Notes under the pieces: generated by a model
Database searches by the model: none
What the model was told of the DNA's origin: nothing
Seen by the model: the letters and a program-made list of their open reading frames with translations, nothing else
Shown: piece by piece, positions 33,401 through 40,700 of the stretch
Position numbering within the stretch: the stretch's first letter is position 1
Layout: each line of letters opens with the position of its first letter
Virus record (IMG/VR): IMGVR_UViG_3300027710_000044
Location: 1-43,406 of that record
Length of the DNA: 43,406 nt
DNA from: a virus
Reading direction: 5' to 3' (one strand)
Program-made: the position numbers and the translations under genes

Positions 33401-36246
33401 ATGAAGAAGTTGGAATGCTTCTTGACAATACAAAAAACCGTCAGCCTTTGCTCGCAATGAAGAAGATTCTTGAAGAGTCAAAAGGTGGAAAATTCGAAGT
33501 AACACCACAGCAGTTTGATGATATTGCTGCTGCAATTGAAGATTCTTTTGACAACGGTGTTGTTTCTTCTGATATTTACGGTGTATTGCATCAAGCAGCA
33601 GAATCTCTTGATGGAAAATACGACATCAACGAAATAGCCAATCCCAAGAAATCAAAGGGGTTTGCCTCTTCTGGGAAACGTGCCAATAATGGCGCACCAA
33701 CAGATATGACCGAACTACAGCAAAGACAATACGTTGCGTGGGCTCGTCAGCAAAAAGGTCTTCGTGTTGCTCAAGAAATTATCCGAGAGCATGATAGCAA
33801 CAGCGGACAAATGTCGGCTTCTAGATGGAAAGCGCTTCGCACCATGTATTCAAACATGGGACCAGGAAGTGGAGGACCACGCCGCTTTGCATCAAACACA
33901 AGTCAGCCAACTGCAGGATTTAGAGACGCATTAACTTTTGGAGCAGGACCACTTCCCTACGTCCACACAACTACTGGCTGGAAAAAAGTCGGTGGTGCAG
34001 GAGGTCTTAACGAAGCAGGAAGATATATGGACCCAAAAACTGGAAAGGTTTACTATGTAAAGCATTCTAGGTCTGGCGAAGAATTCCGCGGAGAAACAGA
34101 AATTTTGACAAGCAAACTGTATCAACTTCTTGGTGTTCCGACCATTGACTACAACCGTGGTGTTCATAACGGAAAACTTCAAAGAGTCAGTGAATGGGAT
34201 GACAGAATAAGAGAAGTAAGTCATTCTCAGATGTCTAAAGACTCAAAGTTTAAAGCATCAGTTCAAAGAAGCCTTATTGCTAATGCATGGCTTGCAAACT
34301 GGGACGGCACTGGCAATATGTCAAACATTGTCCAGGGTCCTAACGGAGAGGCAGTAATGGCCGACTCTGGTGGTGGCTTGATATTTAGAGCGCAGAGATA
34401 CAGTGGTTTAAAGACAAACCCACCGTTTGGTCCTAAAGTTGACGAAGTTGAAAACTTAATAAATGGCGTAACACGTTCTGGACAGCCTGTTCAGACCGCT
34501 GTCTCCAAGGCTTACTACAAAGACATTGAACCTTCAGAGGTTGCGAGACAAGTAAAAGAACTTTCTCAAGTAACAGATGACGACATCAAGAAATTGGTTT
34601 CCCAGCAAATTAGCGACAAAGAAGATGGAGACAGGCTTGCTCAAATTCTTATTGCTAGAAGAGACTGGATTGTCGACCACTGGTCAACAGGAAAGTTGGT
34701 TGACAACCCGTCTGATACATCACGAAGCGATGCTTCTGGTGCTAAAGCAAAACCATTTGCTTCACTAACAAAGAAACCCGCTCGTTCAGTAAGCGCTTCA
34801 AGGGTTGGATTTGCATCAAATATTGATGGTCCTGGTGATGACGAGCGTGGAGGCGGAGCAAGAAGAGCCCGTGGAGTTGGCGAAATGGTTCCAGGTGGAA
34901 ATCTTGCTCCAGGAAGAGCAAGACGAGAAGGAGAAAAAAATAGAGCAGGTACTGAAGTTGGTGCAGAAACTCAATTTGCTGGCAAAACATTTGATGAAAT
35001 AAAGCCAGATAATTGGGATGAACTTACAACAGACGAAAAATTTCAATGGGCTTTGACTCAAGGCAACCCAGATAGCGGAAGCGAAATGTCTCGCGTTGCT
35101 TATAGAAAACTTCTTGCCGACCTTGGCGACCAAATGGACAAAGAAGAACTTGCAGAAATGTCTCCTGCTGCGAGAAGAGCAGAACTCGCTGCAAGAAGAG
35201 AAGAACAAAGAACAATTGAAAGAATGGGCGTTCCTAGAGAACCAACAGAAGGTGCAGCGGCTAAACCAAAACGCGAAACATCTTCAGAACCAAAAGCCCC
35301 CAAGATTAAAAAGTCTTCAAACGCTCAGGATGCAAAAACAGAAAGAGAATCAAGACTTGATAAGTTTCTTGAGGCAATTGACGCCTCGTCATCAAGAATT
35401 GATTCAAGCGATTCTGAAATAAACGAGCACAGAGACTTGTGGGATGAAGTTACGACATCTTTGCAAGAAAATGGATATGACTTCACCATCAGGAGCCTTG
35501 ATAGAACAATTGAAGTTTTAGATGACTATGTCAGCGCATTTGAAGACGAACAGTTAACTCCAGACGAAAGAGCCAACTTGGCAGCAGCAAGAAAGATTCT
35601 TAAAACCCTTTTGGGAACAAGAACTGCCTATTCTGAAGATGAGTGGATTATCGGAGGCAAAAAACCGTCAAGCAGTCAAATTAATTTTGCTTCGGCAACT
35701 GGTGGAACAAGCAAAAAATTTAACATAAACCTTGCACAAGACATCCAAAAAGACCTTAAAAAACTTAACGGTACTGGCAAGCCTGGGACAAGAGGTTTTG
35801 CTTCAACCTCTGCTGGCGGAAAGACAATGATTACAGATGAGGCGACATTCTTTAAAGATGTTCAATCATCTCTAGACAAAGAAATAAAAAGAGCAACCAA
35901 AGACGGGGATAAGAGAGCAATTGCTGGTCTCAGAAAACTGTCTGAATTAATTTCCAGAGACGAAGCAGGAAAAACTGGAAGCAGAAGAACAAATGTGGGA
36001 AGTATTTACTTTACCGCTGAAGAGGCAGACCAGATTCTTGATGGTCTTATGTTTGCTCTTGACACTCAACTTGCTGACGGCGGAGAAAAAAGAATCGCTT
36101 GGTATTCAAAACTTATTGAGATGGTTGCTGGTGCAGCCAAGTCAACATTTATTGATAAAAAGACAAACGCAATAACAGACACAACACGAACAGCAACAAA
36201 TTCACGCGGACAAAGTAGAACCATAAATATAGTTCCCGAAGCATAA
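30439..36246 (+). CDS. Prohead protease fused to a long multi-domain polyprotein (includes kinase-like domain)
   Basis: 1935 residues with AGGGAG before the ATG. Residues 1-~180 are an HK97/S78-type prohead protease: V-V-W-G-H-N-W-N-D-P-I-G-K (H61) and E-W-S-I-G-Y (S125), then L-Y-E-V-S-P-V-L-H-G-A-N. The family is normally ~200-250 residues. A D-G-D-N-D-G EF-hand-like loop is at 473-482. Beyond it are charged helical segments punctuated by F/L-A-S motifs at about 511, 827, 951, 1074, 1149, 1439, 1457, 1749 and 1786. Residues ~1160-1425, between two of these, resemble a HipA/PI3K-like kinase: Y-Y-V-K (K1208), G-E-T-E (E1219/E1221), N-W-D-G-T-G-N (D1289) and A-D-S-G-G-G-L (D1309). It probably matures the capsid and releases internal proteins; that processing is inferred. 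Confidence 0.8.
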   Translation: MASTNIEFKAMPGQFNIDEAQGIVECFVAGIGNKDSVGDVLISGAFAKSLQRRKPRVVWGHNWNDPIGKVLEIYEVAPGDRRLPSKMLKAGIGGLYARVQFNLNSEKGREAFANVAFFGQEQEWSIGYKTLDAIFDPNMQANVLKEVELYEVSPVLHGANQLTGTISVKSDDAITLAESEKGWGMMGPHHMMGQMPQKPNMIVIREDDDDDYESEKPIFAEGLARPLGGEQRQRLEREISERTNSKIKLIEATESTAVFMKFSPNGAPTVYRIGYHTPDNYSTFMFGKPEVTNSGNSGSRIVVPSQMPSMPMQVKPGYQQGYGEIMPKSDEKSDLASQIEQLEDLIAEEIDEKVGKTINKKNLSKLKAILENLQDVISSAEKEDLETKSYLIPVKLEEAFNTKSLLDPIFDYHRVESVVTEDGILITSGITKDLVEAIDNAQKGIGRSIGGSPGKVRAAGRAASANFDPNAWDGDNDGIVQEGTPFQRPAIPGVNDFSTRGKVNKRRATEGFASQSGVVPAAQSVSGEVVSKNELPKSLVKRMEDAAASAVGRKGDSSKIIDGAKEVLTNLTDEKLKDSVGKSVSNARKRLAEMLSDEKIIEQFSSQEKIEDFMDDMAFSIQKMLDLHVDSVKKTGTDSEIEEIKEIVDNASNDLDDVFKQLTSRSKSFWEKRREPDSYRTIEEAKESARLDRQLLMTSLREGGEPEDLEETLRLQDGVNLLRSDSEKIIDGKMSLEDFNYELEKAIDGIIENDPSIEPEELVNELADALREGASKDGANPLIVSLAKEFGDEKITGGDLIDYLNMTRRDSKYRADRGKIEKENIRVFASNSGSGNNRIVRPTGIQRDERGNVDATEARNMRAERDNAVFEKLREFGLSDEEIEQLTGVPNGGRNVEQGDISQDELDELNTVINEGIAEGLESGEITGVVSREDARRILEESEGLARVNPGLASSGKTPRKKITKDGTVTPQKNLSITLDDDTIGVLNEEVGMLLDNTKNRQPLLAMKKILEESKGGKFEVTPQQFDDIAAAIEDSFDNGVVSSDIYGVLHQAAESLDGKYDINEIANPKKSKGFASSGKRANNGAPTDMTELQQRQYVAWARQQKGLRVAQEIIREHDSNSGQMSASRWKALRTMYSNMGPGSGGPRRFASNTSQPTAGFRDALTFGAGPLPYVHTTTGWKKVGGAGGLNEAGRYMDPKTGKVYYVKHSRSGEEFRGETEILTSKLYQLLGVPTIDYNRGVHNGKLQRVSEWDDRIREVSHSQMSKDSKFKASVQRSLIANAWLANWDGTGNMSNIVQGPNGEAVMADSGGGLIFRAQRYSGLKTNPPFGPKVDEVENLINGVTRSGQPVQTAVSKAYYKDIEPSEVARQVKELSQVTDDDIKKLVSQQISDKEDGDRLAQILIARRDWIVDHWSTGKLVDNPSDTSRSDASGAKAKPFASLTKKPARSVSASRVGFASNIDGPGDDERGGGARRARGVGEMVPGGNLAPGRARREGEKNRAGTEVGAETQFAGKTFDEIKPDNWDELTTDEKFQWALTQGNPDSGSEMSRVAYRKLLADLGDQMDKEELAEMSPAARRAELAARREEQRTIERMGVPREPTEGAAAKPKRETSSEPKAPKIKKSSNAQDAKTERESRLDKFLEAIDASSSRIDSSDSEINEHRDLWDEVTTSLQENGYDFTIRSLDRTIEVLDDYVSAFEDEQLTPDERANLAAARKILKTLLGTRTAYSEDEWIIGGKKPSSSQINFASATGGTSKKFNINLAQDIQKDLKKLNGTGKPGTRGFASTSAGGKTMITDEATFFKDVQSSLDKEIKRATKDGDKRAIAGLRKLSELISRDEAGKTGSRRTNVGSIYFTAEEADQILDGLMFALDTQLADGGEKRIAWYSKLIEMVAGAAKSTFIDKKTNAITDTTRTATNSRGQSRTINIVPEA

Positions 36247-36258
36247 TAGTGGTCATAA

Positions 36259-36287
36259 CTGACGGAACTAGCGTGCTAAGTTATACT
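36259..36287 (+). promoter_or_regulatory. Candidate sigma70-type promoter
   Basis: CTGACG (-35, 4/6) and TATACT (-10, 5/6) separated by 17 bp in the 104-bp gap 36247-36350, the largest gap in the plus-strand block. It would drive the 466- and 1875-residue genes. A TTGACA at 36312-36317 has no matching -10. AGGAG eight bases before the ATG at 36351 is the ribosome-binding site. Confidence 0.45.
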
Positions 36288-36350
36288 TAGAGACACTAAT
36301 TAATTTTGGTATTGACACTGCGTCCGTACTTACAACAACAGGAGTAAATA

Positions 36351-37751
36351 ATGGCAGAAAAAGTTGAAGTCAGCGTTGATGCAGACGGCAATGTCCTGAA
36401 GTGTGCAAAGGGCGCAAATGCTACTGAGTGCGGGTACACGCCTGGCGCAAAAGTATGTGGCAAGTGCGGTGCAATGCCCATTGAAATGAAGATGGTTCCA
36501 GTCGAAGAATACGACGAAAAGGGATATGAAATGGGTTCCAAGAAGCCAATTCCAGGAAGAAACATGAACCAAGACCTCATCACTGATGATGAAGAAGACG
36601 ACGAAGTATCTGTCATGGGTCAGGGCAAAAAGGGCATGGGTATGGGCATGCCTATGGACGAAGAAGAAGACGAAGACGCAGAAATGCCGATGAAGAAGTC
36701 AAGAAAAGCAGTTGGTATGGGAATGCCAGGCGAAGATGACGAAGAAGAAGACGACGAAGAAGACATGGGCGATGAAGAAGCCGATGACGAAGAAATGAAG
36801 ATGTACGGCATGAGTGACGACCTTGAGTCAGCACGCAAGCGTCGTCTTGCAACAATGGGTGCAAAGTCTGCAGAACTTGGCAGAAACGCATACATGTGCG
36901 CAATTGAAAGAAAAGTTTACCCAGGCGGTTCTTCCGTTTGTGACGACTGCCCTGGTGGTTGTGTTGCCGAAAAGGGAATGCCTGGTCTTCTTTCTGTTGA
37001 GGGAATTGCCGAAAAGATGTTCAATGGAACAGTTCTTGATTCTGGTTATTCTTCAGATGCAGACATGTTTGTTGTTGATGTACACACTAAAGATGGTCGC
37101 TCAGTAGAAGTTTTTGTTGACGGAACAACCGCAGAAGTTCTCGGCTTCCACAAGTTGGACGACAGCGCTTTTGAGCAAAAGTCTGCTCTTGACTCAATCA
37201 TGGTTATTGACCTTCATGAGGCTGCAGAGATTGCTGTCAAGTCAATTCAGGGCGATGTTGTAGCAGTTGAGCCAGACATTTTTGAAGGCTTTGACGCTTA
37301 CGCAGTTGAAATTGAAGGACTTGATGGAAAGTCATACGACGTTTTCGTTTCTCTTGACGGTGAAGTTCTTGGATACGACAAGTACGAACCAGAAGAAGCA
37401 GAAGCAATTGAAGCAGAAGCAGCAGAAATTGCACTCAAGCGTGCTTTCACCGAAGATGTTAGAAACCAAATGGCTAAAGAGGGGACCGCTCTTCCAGACG
37501 GCTCTTTCCCAATTGCTAATGCATCTGACCTCAAGAATGCTATTTCAGCATATGGTCGTGCAAGCGACAAGGAAGCAGCAAAGCGTCACATCATGAAGCG
37601 TGCAAAGGCTCTTGGTGAAGAAAAACTTATTCCAAGCAACTGGGTAAGCGGTTCAGAAAAATCAGCAGACCTTCCAGATGACATCAAATCTTCGCTCATT
37701 GAATTTGAACTCCTTGAGGAGGAGTTTAGAAACACCGACCCGAGTATCTAA
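36351..37751 (+). CDS. Acidic head-cluster protein with two Cys4 clusters and PepSY-like repeats
   Basis: 466 residues, strong AGGAG. N-terminal C18, C27, C36 and C39 look like a small zinc ribbon. Residues ~80-165 are acidic with Gly-Met repeats (G-M-G-M-P, D-E-E-D), like scaffold or DNA-mimic tracts. C183, C197, C200 and C204 form a second cysteine cluster. Residues ~213-265 and ~283-345 are two similar beta modules (V-E-V-F-V-D-G-T-T-A-E-V-L-G and Y-D-V-F-V-S-L-D-G-E-V-L-G) that resemble PepSY domains. Residues ~381-431 carry the L-P-D-G-S-F-P-I ... A-K-R-H-I-M-K-R-A-K-A-L-G module seen in many phage head-cluster proteins (DUF6582, name from memory). It could be a scaffold or internal head protein. 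Confidence 0.65.
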   Translation: MAEKVEVSVDADGNVLKCAKGANATECGYTPGAKVCGKCGAMPIEMKMVPVEEYDEKGYEMGSKKPIPGRNMNQDLITDDEEDDEVSVMGQGKKGMGMGMPMDEEEDEDAEMPMKKSRKAVGMGMPGEDDEEEDDEEDMGDEEADDEEMKMYGMSDDLESARKRRLATMGAKSAELGRNAYMCAIERKVYPGGSSVCDDCPGGCVAEKGMPGLLSVEGIAEKMFNGTVLDSGYSSDADMFVVDVHTKDGRSVEVFVDGTTAEVLGFHKLDDSAFEQKSALDSIMVIDLHEAAEIAVKSIQGDVVAVEPDIFEGFDAYAVEIEGLDGKSYDVFVSLDGEVLGYDKYEPEEAEAIEAEAAEIALKRAFTEDVRNQMAKEGTALPDGSFPIANASDLKNAISAYGRASDKEAAKRHIMKRAKALGEEKLIPSNWVSGSEKSADLPDDIKSSLIEFELLEEEFRNTDPSI

Positions 37752-37767
37752 GAAAGCGTAGGCCCGT

Positions 37768-40700
37768 ATGACGGGGGTGAACTATAAAAAAATTCGCCAC
37801 TACGCTCCTGGCATAGAAAAAAAACAGAAACGCTTTGACCCAGACATTGCCGCTCTTTTATTCAAAGCAGGAGTAAGGGTAACTTCCAGCACTGAGAGAC
37901 TTATTGCCGACGTCTCAATTAAAGCAGCGATGCCTTTAGTGTCGCCAAACTCTGGAGACTCAGACGGTAAAAAAAGAGGCTTAGAAAGCGAAAGAGCATC
38001 TAAATTAGAAAACTATGCAGGAATAGTCCTTGACCCAACTGCTAAAAAAACTCCTGATTCTTATCTAAAACTTCACGTTACAGAACCTGAAAGAAAAGCG
38101 GCTTTAATGTCGCCAGAACCAGTTCCAAACTTTGGATGGGTTAAGTACGGAGAAACAAATACTCCTAAAGTTTCCGGCAATGTAAAAGTATCTGTAACAA
38201 GACACCGAGTTGACCCAAGAACTGGTAAGCCAATTATGTCAACGGGCTATGACCCGTATGACCCGTTTTCTCCGTACATGAATCAAGGCATGGAGGAAAA
38301 AGGTTTAGGAAGAACAATTGCCGAGGCTAATCCTGGACAAAAACTTATACATTTTACGGCTAGAGCAACAGGCCTAGTTATTGATGCTTTAGGAAAATTT
38401 AGATGCCCTCCTGGTACACCAGCAGCAAACAGATTTACCAACGAGCGGGGTGAAGGATGTTTTGCTGTTACAGCAGTTGACCTAGCAGCAATCGCTACAT
38501 CAATTGCAACAATCATGTCTGATGGCGGCGGTGTCAGCATGACAGAAAATCTTCTTAGGGTTGGAATTTCTGCAGCAGAAATACGTGATGTTTACAGGCA
38601 GTCTGGTTTGCGAGGTCTCGCATCAATGGCAGAAAGAGTTCTTGGCGGTCCTGGTCATCTTGTTGGAGAAAAATATAAAGACCCCTCCTACAGAGGAGCC
38701 ATAGCCCCAGCGCTCAGAGCCATAATGCGTTTGACTGAGAACAAAACAGAAAGAATGGCAAGAATTGCTGCCGAAAAAACAGGCAGAGTAGAAGACCTTA
38801 AAGCAGACCCAAGAGTTCTTGCAGTTATGGCGGCTCGTGGTGTTTCTTTTACTGGAGATGAAGAAAAAGACTTAATTAAACTTCTTGAAGCAATGGGTCA
38901 AATTCCAGAGTTTGGTCTTGCTGCTGATGGCCATGTTTTTTATGTTGGTGGAAACGAAGACACACATAAAGTATGGGTAAGAAAAAAATTCTTTGAACAG
39001 CATGCACAAGTAATTGAGCAGTATTACGGCGCATTGACTCCTGCTCAATTAGAACAAAAATATCTTGATGAAATTGCTTCTGGTGGAACTCCTTTTACGA
39101 TGGCAATAGATGCTGCGGCAAGACGAGAAAGAGACCTCAGAATAGGTGCTTTTGAGCAGATTGCTTTAGATGCGATTGATAGGCCTCAATCACTTAAAGA
39201 CATAAGAATAACTGTTGATTTTGACGCTAATTCTGGTACTGGCGGAGTTCTTGATGGTTATAATTTTGAAACTTTAAACGGAATGGCTGGTCCCAACTTT
39301 CTTTACGTTGGTTCTGGTCCTGCAATAGCAGGTCACCGCGGTGGGCCACCAGCAGGTCATATGGACCTGTATCAAGCGACTGGCGGCTCTACGGAAGAAC
39401 AATGGGCTGCGATTGCAGCAGCAATGGCTGCGGATGAAACTGGAAGACATTGGGCTTTTACTTATGGTGTTGACTTAGCAGCGATGCAAGGTCGTGGATG
39501 GAGAGACTTTGGTGCTCAAGCAGCAGCACATGAGATTTATCACTTTGACCAAGTCATTGCTATAGCAAATTACATGGCTCAAATGCATGCTCTTGAACCA
39601 GGAAGATATCCAGCCACTGATTTGTCAACAATGAGTAGCAATGATTTATTTCTACTGGCACAAGAGTTTTTAACTAACGCTGACCCTCAAATGCTAAGAG
39701 AGGCATTAGGTGCAGATATTGAAGACCTGATTACTGCAAGACTTGATGGAGTCGCAGGAGCGTATTCTGGAGACAAACAACAGGACGCACTGGTAGCAAT
39801 AGCAGCAAGCGCTTCTGGTGACCCAGAACTTGCTAGGAAGGCAAACGCTGCAAGAAGTCTTGCGTTGCTTGAAACGATGGCAGAACTTGCAGCCAATAGA
39901 AAAGTTGGCTTAATTGGAGATGACCCAGACTTAGATAAAGCGATAGATACTGTATTTGGTCCTGCGACAATAACTCTTGATGGAATTCCTCCGCTTCCTG
40001 GTGGCACAACTACTCCAGATGGAACTATCCCAGACACTCCTACGGATGCTCCAACCCCATCTCGCCCAGCGTGGGGAGACATGTGGTGGTCTACTGACGA
40101 CATATCAATAGACATGCCAGAAGCACCATCTACTGGCGATGGTGGTTCTGAAGGCGGAGGAGGCGGAGGAGGCGGAGGAGGAAGAATCCACGACCCTTTC
40201 AGCAGAAGAAGAAATGGAAAAATTCCTCGCAAATTGCGTGATGGTGATGCTACGGGCGAAGATATTGACGACCTTATTGATGGCACGCCAGAAGACCCAA
40301 GAGACCGTTCTTCAAAGCGTAAAGGTGGAATAAAATCTACATGGCGCTCAATAAGAAACATAAGGCTTAGAACTGGAAACCAGAACCCGAGCGACAGAGA
40401 AAAGAAAAAATTCTTAAATGATGCACTAGATGAACTTCCACTAACAATTGAGCAAATTGAAGAATTGGCTCAAAAACTAAGAAGAGGCGAAGTTTTAAGT
40501 GAAGAAGAAAACAGCAAACTTGTTGAATCAATTCAAAAACTAAGACAAAAACTTTTTGAAGCAGATGCAAATCTTGCAAACGCTATTGCAGAATTTGAAG
40601 CAGGATGTCCTCCAGATGTTGCTGCTGCAGACGTTGGAAATTATGACGATATTGGACCATGCCGTGCTTATTTAGAAATGATGGAGAGAGCCGTTGAAAA

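Noticed and set aside
39687-40361. 224-residue open frame on the minus strand
   Set aside because: Antisense to the poly-glycine region of the 1875-residue protein; contains a matching poly-proline run and no family features.
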